Shown piece after piece: positions 26,063 through 34,407 of a DNA stretch of 64,000 nt. Both the position numbers and the translations under genes were made by a program. Position 1 is the stretch's first letter. Each line of letters opens with the position of its first letter. This DNA comes from Maritimibacter sp. (GTDB taxonomy: Bacteria > Pseudomonadota > Alphaproteobacteria > Rhodobacterales > Rhodobacteraceae). The stretch lies in assembly GCA_011389895.1 (NCBI GenBank), contig JAABTN010000011.1, positions 26,844-90,843 on the forward strand. The letters run 5' to 3'. The notes beneath the pieces were generated by a model that was given only the letters and a program-made list of their open reading frames with translations, did not search any database and was not told the origin of the DNA.

Positions 26063-27043
26063 ATGATCCATACACTTCGCACCGCGGCTGCTGCCGCCGC
26101 GCTGACCGTCGCCGCCACGGCCCCCGGCCTTGCGGAAACTGTCAAATTCGCTCACTGGGTGCCGCCCGCGCACACGCTGACCGCATCCACGATCGAACCG
26201 CTGGCTGCCGCCGTGGAAGATGCGGGCATCGAGATCGAGGTTTACCCGGGTGGTGAACTGGGCGCAGGCCCGCTTGAGCAATACGTTCGTGTTGTGCAGG
26301 GCGTCGCCGATGTCGTCTGGGGCCTTCAGGGCTATACCTCGTCGCAATTCCCGCTGACCATGTTGTCGGAACTGCCGGGCGCGAAGCCCGAGGACATGAC
26401 CGGCTACGACATGATCTGGAACGCCTATGAAGCCGGTCAGCTTGCCGGCGAGTTTCCGGGCACCGTGCCGCTCGCCCTGTGGCTGTCGGAACCGAACGTG
26501 TTCATCATGAAAGACGTCGATGTCCGCACGCCGTCCGACCTTGATGGTCTGAAAATCCGCGTGTCGGGGTCTGCCGCCGCAGCCGCTGTTGAATCGCTCG
26601 GCGCTACCCCGGTGCAAATGCCGGCAGGCGAAATCTACAACTCGCTTCAAACCGGGTTGATCGACGGTGTCATCACCGGCGCTTCGGCCATCGGTGACTT
26701 CAAGCTGGACGAGGTGGCCAACAGCTACACGCTCAACGCGCCGCTCGGCCATATCTCGTTCTACGTCGTGATGAACGAAGGCAAGTATAACGGCCTCGAC
26801 GACGAACAGAAGGCAGCGCTTGATGCCATCGCCGGTCGCGAGCTTTCGAAATCGGCGGAAGAGGGCTGGTATGCCCGCGCAGAGTCGGTGATCGAATCGA
26901 TCAGCGCGATGGACGACAACACCGTCTACACGCTGTCCGACGAAGAGCGCGCGGCGTTCGAAGAACTCACCTACCCGATCCGTGATCGCGTTGTGGGCGA
27001 AGTCGGCGGCGCAGACGTGCTTGCCACCATGCGCGGCGAGTAA
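26063..27043 (+). CDS. TRAP substrate-binding protein (DctP), second system
   Basis: A 326-residue periplasmic binding protein with a signal peptide (about 1-23, ending GLA). Family landmarks are the DLDGLKIRVSG segment (about 158-168) and LGATPVQMPAGEIYNSLQTGLIDGVITG-type sequence (about 177-204) typical of DctP proteins. GGGAGG precedes the ATG at 26063; the TTG at 26048 is rejected. First gene of a dctPQM-hydrolase-YciI unit between the two O-demethylase genes, so an aromatic acid ligand is likely. Confidence 0.9.
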   Translation: MIHTLRTAAAAAALTVAATAPGLAETVKFAHWVPPAHTLTASTIEPLAAAVEDAGIEIEVYPGGELGAGPLEQYVRVVQGVADVVWGLQGYTSSQFPLTMLSELPGAKPEDMTGYDMIWNAYEAGQLAGEFPGTVPLALWLSEPNVFIMKDVDVRTPSDLDGLKIRVSGSAAAAAVESLGATPVQMPAGEIYNSLQTGLIDGVITGASAIGDFKLDEVANSYTLNAPLGHISFYVVMNEGKYNGLDDEQKAALDAIAGRELSKSAEEGWYARAESVIESISAMDDNTVYTLSDEERAAFEELTYPIRDRVVGEVGGADVLATMRGE

Positions 27044-27046
27044 AAC

Positions 27047-27565
27047 TTGCTTCACCGCATCAACTCTTGGGCAGACAGGCTTATCCGCCTGGCTGCCCTT
27101 GTCGGCACGGTCGGCCTCGTGGTTGAGGTCACCGTGATCCTTGTCGATGTGATCGGACGTTTCTTTGGAACGCCGCTCACAGGGGCGCAGGATCTGACCG
27201 CGATGGGGCTGACCCTGATCGTGTTCGGGGGAATGGCGCTTTGTGACAAGGTGGGGGGGCACGTGAACGTGGACCTGTTCGAAGGCAGCATGCCGCGCTG
27301 GATGATCTGGACGGGCGATTTCGCCTCGGCAGTGATCGGGGCGGTGATCTTTCTCGGGATCGCGTGGACAACGTGGCAATCCATTGTCCTGATGCGTTTT
27401 CAGCTGGGCATCGTTCAGACCACGAATATCATCGACCTTCAATTCGATTGGTTCAAATCCGCCATCGTCGTGATGTGTCTTATCACCGCGTTCGGCATGA
27501 TCCTGCGCGCTGTCGGTCTGATCGTGACGGGTGAAACCGGGCAGGAAAGCAAGGGGCACGCATGA
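27047..27565 (+). CDS. TRAP small permease (DctQ), second system
   Basis: A 172-residue four-helix membrane protein. The family pattern VILVDVIGRFFGTPLTGAQDL (about 27-47) is clear. The start is probably TTG at 27047, three bases after the dctP stop, since the first in-frame ATG is well inside the family region; the ribosome site is weak, consistent with coupling. It overlaps dctM by four bases. Confidence 0.85.
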   Translation: MLHRINSWADRLIRLAALVGTVGLVVEVTVILVDVIGRFFGTPLTGAQDLTAMGLTLIVFGGMALCDKVGGHVNVDLFEGSMPRWMIWTGDFASAVIGAVIFLGIAWTTWQSIVLMRFQLGIVQTTNIIDLQFDWFKSAIVVMCLITAFGMILRAVGLIVTGETGQESKGHA

Positions 27566-28866
27566 GCGTTGAACTGATCGGGCTCATCGGCCTCATTTCA
27601 CTTTTTCTTCTTCTGGGTCTTCGCATCCCCGTGGCCTTCGCGATGTTCGCGGTGGGCTTTGTCGGGGTGTCGATCCTGAATTCGCCGCAAGCGGCGCTGA
27701 GCCAGTTGGCGTCTGACAGCTTCTCGCTCGCCGGGCGTGTCGAGCTTGTCGTGGTGCCGCTGTTCATCCTGATGGGGAACGTGGCGACCGAAACGGGGAT
27801 GAGCCGAAAATTATATGACGCGGCCTATGCCTGGATCGGATCGGTCCGGGGCGGGTTGGCGTCGGCAACGGTCGTGGCCTGTGGCGGCTTTGCCGCCCTG
27901 TCGGGGTCTTCCGTTGCCTCGGCGCTCACGATCGGGCGTGTGTCGCTCGCGCAGATGAAGCGGTTCGATTACGACGACCGCCTGTCGACCGGCGTGGTTG
28001 CGGCAGGGGGCACGCTTGGCATCCTGATCCCGCCCTCGACCGGATTCGTGATCTACGCGCTTTTGACGCAGGAATCCATTGGCCGCTTGTTTCTTGCCGG
28101 TGTTCTGCCCGGTCTCTTGCTGTTGTCGATGTTCATCCTGACGATCCTGATCCTGACGTGGTTCAAGCCCGAGATGGGGCCCAAGGGTCCGTCGACCTCG
28201 TTCACCGAAAAGATGAGATCCACCGGCGGTGCGGCCCCCATACTTTTGGTGATCGTTCTGACCATCGGCGGGATTTATACCGGGATCTTTTCGCCGGTCG
28301 AAGCCTCGGCGGTCGGGGCCGGGCTGGTGATCCTGTTCGGAACCCTGATGGGCAATCTCACGCTGGCGAAATTCTGGAAGGCCGCGCAGGATAGCGTTGT
28401 GACCACCGCCACCGTCATGCTGATCCTGATCTCGGCCTACATGATCAAGACGTTTCTTGCCCTGAGCCAGATCCCCCTGTGGCTTGGCACCTATCTTGAA
28501 GCGCTGGCGATCCCGGTTCTGGGTGTGCTGGCGATCATGCTGGCGATCTACCTGATCCTGGGCTGTTTCCTTGAAGGGTTCGCCATGATGGTGCTGTCGA
28601 TGCCGATCTTCTTCCCGGTGGTCCAGCAACTTGGGATCGACCCGATCTGGTTCGGGGTGCTGGTCGTGCTGACGCTGGAGATGGGTCTGATTTCGCCGCC
28701 GGTCGGGTTGAACGTCTTTATCGTGAAATCCGTCGCACCGGATGTGTCTCTGGCCAAGATGTTCCGGGGTGTTGCGCCCTTCTGGGTCGCGATGTTCCTC
28801 ACGCTGGTAATCCTGGTGGCGTTTCCGCAAATCGCGCTGTTCCTGCCGAATACGATGATCCAATGA
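27562..28866 (+). CDS. TRAP large permease (DctM), second system
   Basis: A 434-residue multi-helix transporter subunit. Signatures are LLGLRIPVAFAMFAVG near the N-terminus, the SGSSVASALTIG loop (about 113-124) and SPPVGLNVFIVK (about 376-387). ATGA overlaps join it to dctQ upstream and to the hydrolase gene downstream. Confidence 0.93.
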   Translation: MSVELIGLIGLISLFLLLGLRIPVAFAMFAVGFVGVSILNSPQAALSQLASDSFSLAGRVELVVVPLFILMGNVATETGMSRKLYDAAYAWIGSVRGGLASATVVACGGFAALSGSSVASALTIGRVSLAQMKRFDYDDRLSTGVVAAGGTLGILIPPSTGFVIYALLTQESIGRLFLAGVLPGLLLLSMFILTILILTWFKPEMGPKGPSTSFTEKMRSTGGAAPILLVIVLTIGGIYTGIFSPVEASAVGAGLVILFGTLMGNLTLAKFWKAAQDSVVTTATVMLILISAYMIKTFLALSQIPLWLGTYLEALAIPVLGVLAIMLAIYLILGCFLEGFAMMVLSMPIFFPVVQQLGIDPIWFGVLVVLTLEMGLISPPVGLNVFIVKSVAPDVSLAKMFRGVAPFWVAMFLTLVILVAFPQIALFLPNTMIQ

Positions 28867-29540
28867 CCGTTGTGTTGATCCCCGGGCTGCTCTGTGACCG
28901 GTTCTGTTGGGAGCCGGTGTTGGAGCGGATGCCGGACGCGACCGTGGCCGAGCTATCGTCGCAGGACAGCATCGAACAGATGGCGGTCGATTGCCTTGCC
29001 ATTTCCGAGGGGCTATTGGAGGTTGCCGGGCATTCCATGGGCGCGCGCGTGGCGATGGAAATGGCCCGGATCGCGCCCGGGCGGGTGCGGCGTCTGGCGC
29101 TTTTGGACACCGGGATACATCCGCTCAAGGAGGGCGAGGTCGAGAAACGGGCCGAGATCGTGCAGTTCGCGCATGACAAGGGGATGGCCGCGTTGGCCGC
29201 GCGCTGGTTGCCCCCGATGGTCTACGAGAAGAACCAGACACCGGAGCTGATGGCCGCGCTCACCGAGATGGTGATGCGCCGTGACCCCGATATTCATGAG
29301 CGTCAGATCCGCGCGCTGGTCGATCGCCCGGATGCAAGCGCATATTTGCCCGAGATCACCTGCGAGACCCTTTTGATGGTCGGGCGGCAGGACCAATGGT
29401 CGCCGGTCAACCAGCACGAAGATATGCTGAAGCTTCTGCCCAACGCCCGCCTTGAGGTGATCGAGAATGCCGGTCATTTCGCGCCGGTGGAACAGCCTGC
29501 CGCAGTGGCCGATGTATTGGTGCCGTTCCTGAGGAATTGA
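28863..29540 (+). CDS. Alpha/beta hydrolase in the second TRAP operon
   Basis: A 225-residue soluble alpha/beta hydrolase. Visible are PGLLCD (about 7-12), the nucleophile elbow AGHSMGAR (about 58-65) and the catalytic histidine in NAGHFAP (about 200-206). Its ATG overlaps the DctM stop by four bases, so it is made with the transporter. It may hydrolyse an ester or lactone brought in or formed in the aromatic route; no substrate can be named. Next gene follows after 3 bases. Confidence 0.82.
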   Translation: MTVVLIPGLLCDRFCWEPVLERMPDATVAELSSQDSIEQMAVDCLAISEGLLEVAGHSMGARVAMEMARIAPGRVRRLALLDTGIHPLKEGEVEKRAEIVQFAHDKGMAALAARWLPPMVYEKNQTPELMAALTEMVMRRDPDIHERQIRALVDRPDASAYLPEITCETLLMVGRQDQWSPVNQHEDMLKLLPNARLEVIENAGHFAPVEQPAAVADVLVPFLRN

Positions 29541-29543
29541 GCG

Positions 29544-29858
29544 ATGTTTTTCCTGATGGAGAACCTGCATCACCCCGGCAAGCAGGCGGAGCGCGACCGG
29601 CTTCGCCCGACGCACCGCGATTGGGTCACCTCGGGCGGCAATGGCCTGTGTTCGGTGTTGATCGGCTCGGCCCTGTGGGATGATGCGGGCGCGGCGATCG
29701 GGCATTGGGGTGTGCTGGAAGCCGACACGGCAGAGGCCGCGCGTGCCTTTGCCGAAGGCGACCCGTTTCACGCCGAAGGGGTCGTGCGCACCCTGAAGCT
29801 CACCCGGTTGGCGGATGGGTTTCAGGCGGACCGGATCGCCACGCGCATGTCGGGCTGA
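29544..29858 (+). CDS. YciI-like small protein
   Basis: A 104-residue dimeric alpha/beta-barrel-type protein (YCII superfamily), with RPTHRDWV (about 22-29, carrying the family histidine) and AFAEGDPFHAEGV (about 69-81). Relatives include muconolactone-isomerase-like and chloromuconolactone dehalogenase enzymes, so a lactone role with the preceding hydrolase is possible but unproven. Convergent with the LysR gene eight bases away. Confidence 0.75.
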   Translation: MFFLMENLHHPGKQAERDRLRPTHRDWVTSGGNGLCSVLIGSALWDDAGAAIGHWGVLEADTAEAARAFAEGDPFHAEGVVRTLKLTRLADGFQADRIATRMSG

Positions 29859-29865
29859 GGAGGCG

Positions 29866-31074
29866 TCAAACCTCGCCCGCCTCGGCAATCTTTTCGCGCA
29901 GGATCCGCAGAAACTCGGCAATGGCCGCGCTGGGCGGGTCGTCGCCAAAGCGCGTGACCCCGATCGAGACGCGCGATCCGGGAAGGGTGATATCCACCGG
30001 CTTCAACGCGCTTCGCAGGTTTTTCAACGCCGCGCGCCCATAGCACAAAAGGGCGATGGATTGGCTGGCAACGATCATCTGTTCGGCATTTGAAAAGCTG
30101 AACATCTCGGCGGATTGGGCGGGCGGGATCGTGCCCGCTTCGCGAAACACCCGGTCAAAAAAGGACCGGATCGGCGTGCCGTGGGGGGCGACGATCCATT
30201 GTTCATCGGCAAGCTCTCGGATCGACGGGCTTCGGGTATGAACCGGGTGATCGGCGCGGGCGATCATAAGGTAGTCCTCGTGATACAGATGCTCTTCGCG
30301 AAACCCCGGAAGCGGCGAGGGGTCGCGCAACACGCCGATGATCAGGTCGATCTCGCCCCGCTTCATCGCTTCGGCCAAGGTTTCATACCCGCCCGGCACG
30401 GCGACGAGGTGAACCAGAGGATGGTCGCGCGTGATTTGCCCGAAGGCGTCGAGCACCATGGATTGGCCGGAAAACGGTAGCATCCCGACCGACACGCGGC
30501 CCACGAGCGCATCGCCGGTGGCGTCAAGGAGGGCGGGGATATCTGCAAGGGTCGCCGCGATCCGGTCCCACAGGGCGGCCAGCGCGCGGGCGGCGTCGGT
30601 GGGTTCCAACCCGGTCTGGCGGCGGTGAAACAGGGTCGGGCTGACGTAATCCTGACAGGCGGTGAGAGATTGGCTGACCGCCGGTTGGCTGATCCCCAAC
30701 GCCCGCGCGGCACCGGATGCGGTGCCCGAGCGGACCACGGCAGAGACCGCGCGCAGGTGACGCCAGCGCAGCAGACGGGGCAGCCGCGCGGGGCCCGCGT
30801 TGCCAAGCGGCCCCCGTTCGACCGCCTCCATGTCGGCCGCAATCCGGCGGCATTGCGCGATCACGATGTCGCCCATCGCGGTGGGTTCGGACCCGGACCA
30901 GCCGCGTTGAAAAAGCGTCACGCCCAACCGTTCCTCGGCATCGTGGAGCGAGCGCGAGAAGGCCGGTTGTGACAGCGCGACGGAATCGGCGGCATCCGAC
31001 ACCCGCCGATGTTCGGACAGGGACCGGATCACGCGCACGTGACGGGCCGACAGCGGGAGCACTTGCCTTTGCAT
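29866..31074 (-). CDS. LysR family regulator with two tandem DNA-binding domains
   Basis: A 402-residue regulator, about 100 longer than usual LysR proteins. Two complete LysR-type winged helices are seen. Domain 1 spans about 6-65, with SQPAFSRSLHDAEERLG; domain 2 spans about 100-160, with GISQPAVSQSLTACQ. A single effector domain follows (about 185-395, with VSVGMLPF and GEIDLIIGVL). The start is uncertain: ATG at 31074 lacks a ribosome site and has TATAAT about 5 bases upstream, so a leaderless mRNA is possible; an in-frame ATG lies at 31119. It is divergent from a demethylase/metF pair and probably controls it. Confidence 0.88.
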   Translation of the reverse strand: MQRQVLPLSARHVRVIRSLSEHRRVSDAADSVALSQPAFSRSLHDAEERLGVTLFQRGWSGSEPTAMGDIVIAQCRRIAADMEAVERGPLGNAGPARLPRLLRWRHLRAVSAVVRSGTASGAARALGISQPAVSQSLTACQDYVSPTLFHRRQTGLEPTDAARALAALWDRIAATLADIPALLDATGDALVGRVSVGMLPFSGQSMVLDAFGQITRDHPLVHLVAVPGGYETLAEAMKRGEIDLIIGVLRDPSPLPGFREEHLYHEDYLMIARADHPVHTRSPSIRELADEQWIVAPHGTPIRSFFDRVFREAGTIPPAQSAEMFSFSNAEQMIVASQSIALLCYGRAALKNLRSALKPVDITLPGSRVSIGVTRFGDDPPSAAIAEFLRILREKIAEAGEV

Positions 31075-31177
31075 AGTGATATTATAAGCGAAACGATTAG
31101 CAATATACAGACTGCGCATAAGCGCGCGACGCGGCGGCCCCCTATATCCATGTCAACGAATTAGGGAGACTTCCGAA

Positions 31178-32554
31178 ATGTGCGCCAAAACGCTTGAAGA
31201 CCGTCTGACGGGCTATGACAGCCCCTTTGCCATGCTTTATGAAAACCAGATGGGGCGCTACCCCTTCCCGATCGAAGGCGAATACACCCACTGGGCCGAA
31301 GAACAGCGCGCTTGGCGCGAAGGCGTCGCGCTGATGAACCAGAGCTTCCACATGACCGATCTCTACGTGAAGGGGCCGGATGTGATGAAGCTGCTTTCGG
31401 ATATTTCCGTCAACAGCTATGCCAAGTTCGGCAAGGGCAAGGCCAAGCAGATCGTCTGTGTCAACTATGATGGCTACCTGATCGGCGATGCGATTGTTTT
31501 CGGGCTTGAGGACGACGAAGTGAACATCGTCGGCCGCCCGATCGTGCCGAATTGGGTGCAGTATCACGCGGAAACCGGGGGTTATGATGTCACCGTCACG
31601 CGGGATGAGCGAAAGCTGGATGACCCGGACAACCGTCGCCTGACCTACCGCTACGAGGTGCAGGGACCGCTGGCGCTCGACCTTCTGAACAAGGTCAACG
31701 AAGGGGGCGCGCTGACCACCAAGTTCTTCAACATGGGCGAGATCACCATTGCGGGCTGCAAGGCGCAGACCCTGTCCCACGGGATGGGCGGGGCGCAGGG
31801 TCTGGAAATCTGGGGTCCGTTTGATGAGGGTGACAAAGTCAAGGCCGCGCTGATCGAGGTGGGCCGTGAATTCGGTCTGCGCCTTGTCGGATCGCGGGCT
31901 TATGCGTCGGCGGCGGCGGAAAGCGGTTGGGTGCCCTCGGTGCTTCCTGCGATCTATACCGGCGACAAGATGAAGCCCTATCGCGAATGGCTTTCGGCCA
32001 CTGCGTTCGAGGCGATTTCCACCCTTGGCGGGTCGATGAAGACCGGCAATGTGGAAGATTACTACATGACGCCGTGGGATGTGGATTATGGCCGGGTGGT
32101 CAAGTTCGACCATGATTTCATCGGGCGTGGCGCGCTTGAACAAATGGCCGATGGCCCGCATCGCCAGAAAGTCACGCTCGTCTGGAACCATGACGATGTG
32201 CAGGCGGTCTATGCCGGGCAGTTGGGCCACGAAGACCTGCCCACAAAGAACATGGATTTCCCGGCGGCGCATTATGCCTCCTACCCCTATGATCTGGTCA
32301 CGCGGGATGGGAAAACGGTGGGAATCAGCATCGCCCCGGCATACTCGGCCAACGAGAAAGCATGGATCAGCCTGGCGATTTTGAACCCCGAAGTGGCGGA
32401 AACCGGCACGGAAGTGACGGTAACGTGGGGTGAGCCGGACGGTGGGTCGTCTAAACCGACGGTCGAACGGCACCGTCAGGCGCAAGTTCGCGCAGACGTG
32501 CACCCTTGGCCCATTCACGAGGCATCCCGCCTCACGTATCGTAGCCAGAGTTGA
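31178..32554 (+). CDS. GcvT-like O-demethylase, second and diverged copy
   Basis: A 458-residue aminomethyltransferase-fold protein, homologous over its full length to the LigM-like protein at 24444. Shared elements are the HWAEEQRAWREGVALMNQSFHM region near 36-57 and QGLEIWGP (about 207-214), ESGWVPSVLPAIYTGDK, DYYMTPWDVDYG. Differences in the N-terminal pocket suggest a different methoxylated substrate. GGGAGA precedes ATG 31178. The MetF-like gene 11 bases downstream is expected to oxidise the methyl-tetrahydrofolate formed. Confidence 0.82.
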   Translation: MCAKTLEDRLTGYDSPFAMLYENQMGRYPFPIEGEYTHWAEEQRAWREGVALMNQSFHMTDLYVKGPDVMKLLSDISVNSYAKFGKGKAKQIVCVNYDGYLIGDAIVFGLEDDEVNIVGRPIVPNWVQYHAETGGYDVTVTRDERKLDDPDNRRLTYRYEVQGPLALDLLNKVNEGGALTTKFFNMGEITIAGCKAQTLSHGMGGAQGLEIWGPFDEGDKVKAALIEVGREFGLRLVGSRAYASAAAESGWVPSVLPAIYTGDKMKPYREWLSATAFEAISTLGGSMKTGNVEDYYMTPWDVDYGRVVKFDHDFIGRGALEQMADGPHRQKVTLVWNHDDVQAVYAGQLGHEDLPTKNMDFPAAHYASYPYDLVTRDGKTVGISIAPAYSANEKAWISLAILNPEVAETGTEVTVTWGEPDGGSSKPTVERHRQAQVRADVHPWPIHEASRLTYRSQS

Positions 32555-32565
32555 GGAGAGGAAGA

Positions 32566-33441
32566 ATGTCCGTGGTTTCCATGATGAAAAACAACACCGC
32601 CCCGTTGAGCGACCTTCTTCAGGGTGTCTCGATCGAGGTGATGCCGCGCACCGCCGCCAAGATCGAGGATTTCACCGCGATCCTGCCCGCTGGCACGCGC
32701 GTCTACATCGCCCATATCGAGGGCACGCCGATCGAGGAAATGACCGACACCGCGAAGCGGCTCGCCGCAGGCGGGTTCGAGGTCATGCCGCACTTCCCGG
32801 CCCGGATCATGAAAGATGATGCCGAGCTCAAGGATTGGGTCGACCGCTACGTGAGCGAAGCGGGGATTGACACCGCGCTGCTTCTGGGCGGATCGCCGAC
32901 CACGCCGTTGGGCAAGATCGAAAGTTCGATCCAGCTTCTGGAATCCGGGTATTTCGACGGGTTCAAGCGTCTGCATATCGCCGGGCACCCGGAAGGCAAC
33001 AATGACATCGACGCCAAGGGCCAGACCACCCATGTCGACGAAGCGTTGCGCTGGAAGCAGGCCTATAACGACCGGTCCGAGGCCGAAATGGCGATCATCA
33101 CGCAGTTCGCCTTTGACGCCAAGCCGGTGACGGATTGGGCCGAGCGTCTGGCGGAGATGGGTATCACCATGCCGGTGCACGCCGGGGTCGCGGGTCCGGC
33201 CAAGCTGCAGACGCTGATCAAGTTCGCCATTGCCTGTGGCGTCGGTCCGTCGCTGGGCGTGCTGCAAAAGCGGGCGAAGGATTTGACCAAGCTTCTTAAA
33301 CCCTTCGAGCCGACCGAGGTGTTGACCGATCTGGCCGCCTACAAGGCCGGCAACCCCGACAGCCTGATCGAAAAGATCCATGTCTTCCCGCTGGGCGGGA
33401 TCAAGGCGAGCGCGGAATACCTGCGCGAAAACGGGGCCTGA
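32566..33441 (+). CDS. metF: Methylenetetrahydrofolate reductase-like protein
   Basis: A 291-residue MetF-type TIM barrel that interconverts methyl- and methylene-tetrahydrofolate with FAD. Recognisable are ISIEVMPRTA (family SxEfxPP start, here degenerate), HIAGHPEGNND (about 140-150) and QFAFDAKPVTDW (about 180-191). AGGAGAGGAAG precedes the ATG. Linked to an O-demethylase, it likely runs in the oxidative direction to regenerate folate and send the methoxyl carbon into C1 metabolism, rather than serving methionine synthesis. Confidence 0.85.
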   Translation: MSVVSMMKNNTAPLSDLLQGVSIEVMPRTAAKIEDFTAILPAGTRVYIAHIEGTPIEEMTDTAKRLAAGGFEVMPHFPARIMKDDAELKDWVDRYVSEAGIDTALLLGGSPTTPLGKIESSIQLLESGYFDGFKRLHIAGHPEGNNDIDAKGQTTHVDEALRWKQAYNDRSEAEMAIITQFAFDAKPVTDWAERLAEMGITMPVHAGVAGPAKLQTLIKFAIACGVGPSLGVLQKRAKDLTKLLKPFEPTEVLTDLAAYKAGNPDSLIEKIHVFPLGGIKASAEYLRENGA

Positions 33442-33470
33442 GCTTCAGGCCTCCCACCACTCCGAACACC

Positions 33471-33504
33471 CGGGCGTCCATGGGCAATCATGGGCGCCCG
33501 TTTT
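33471..33504 (+). terminator. Intrinsic terminator after metF
   Basis: A 12-bp stem CGGGCGTCCATG / CATGGGCGCCCG with one G-T pair and a 6-base loop, then TTTT. It ends the demethylase-metF unit and separates it from the convergent exporter permease. Confidence 0.85.
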
Positions 33505-33514
33505 GCACTCGGGG

Positions 33515-34357
33515 TCAGGTCGATCTGCTCAAGAGCCGGTCGTGGTGCTGACGCACGAGAAACAGGCCGAAGACCAGCATGACCATTGCCACCCCGAGCA
33601 CATACGCGGGGCTGGCAAAGGCGGCGTCATAGCGCGGGTAAATGGCGGCGCGGGCGAGCGATACGGTATGCATCAAGGGGTTCCAATAGAGGATATCCTG
33701 CGCGAGCTGTGGCATGTCTTCGTACATGAACAGTACCCCGGATGCGATGAACAGGGGGCGCGAGGCGAAATGCCAGATGTCGCCGATGACCGGCCCCTCC
33801 ATGAAGACATAACAGGTCAGCGTGCCAAAACCGAAGCCGATGGCGGCGGTCAGCATAAGGGACGCAAGCAAAAGCCCAATGTCAAATCGCATGGCTGATC
33901 CGGTCAGGAAGGCGACCGCATAGATCAGGATGAAGAAGACGATCATCGAGACCGTGAGGTTCAGCAGGAACCGGGCAAGGATCGCGTCGAACCACGTGAC
34001 GGTCGGAAACTGTAACAGCGCGTTCGTGTAGGTGAGAGATTTCTGCACCGGCCCCGTGATCGCGGCATAGACCGAAAAGGTCAGCTGGCCCGAGGCATAA
34101 TACAGGATGAACGACGATCCGAGCGACGGCGCGCGTTGCAGAAGGCTGAACGCGAAACTCAGAACAAGGATCAGGATCATCGGCGACATCAGAGCCCAGA
34201 AAAAGCCGAAGGGCGATTTCCCATAGCGTGCGCCCATTTCGCGCAGGATCAGCGCCGAAACCGTGCGCAGGGTCGGAAAACTGCGGCGCGGACCGGGTCC
34301 GACCGCAGGCCTTTGCGCGGGCGGGAGCGGGAGGTCAGGGGGCTGTGTTTGGGGCAT
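33515..34357 (-). CDS. Polysaccharide export ABC permease (KpsM/Wzm-like)
   Basis: A 280-residue ABC-2 type permease. A Pro-rich cytoplasmic N-terminus (about 1-25) is followed by six membrane helices. The RTVSALILREMGARYG segment (about 31-46) is the amphipathic interface helix typical of KpsM/CtrC. With the divergent KpsE-like and KpsT-like genes it forms an ATP-driven exporter for capsule-type polysaccharide. The permease is on the opposite strand, 50 bases away, so the parts share a bidirectional promoter rather than one operon. Confidence 0.88.
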   Translation of the reverse strand: MPQTQPPDLPLPPAQRPAVGPGPRRSFPTLRTVSALILREMGARYGKSPFGFFWALMSPMILILVLSFAFSLLQRAPSLGSSFILYYASGQLTFSVYAAITGPVQKSLTYTNALLQFPTVTWFDAILARFLLNLTVSMIVFFILIYAVAFLTGSAMRFDIGLLLASLMLTAAIGFGFGTLTCYVFMEGPVIGDIWHFASRPLFIASGVLFMYEDMPQLAQDILYWNPLMHTVSLARAAIYPRYDAAFASPAYVLGVAMVMLVFGLFLVRQHHDRLLSRST

Positions 34358-34407
34358 CCTGTGCAGGTATACTATCTAGAGTTGTATTGTGCTAGTATGT
34401 AGAAGGA

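Noticed and set aside
24444..32554. DMSP demethylase (DmdA) as identity of the two GcvT-like proteins
   Set aside because: Both are about 460-470 residues, longer than DmdA, and the first closely follows the LigM/DesA pattern; aromatic context supports O-demethylase.
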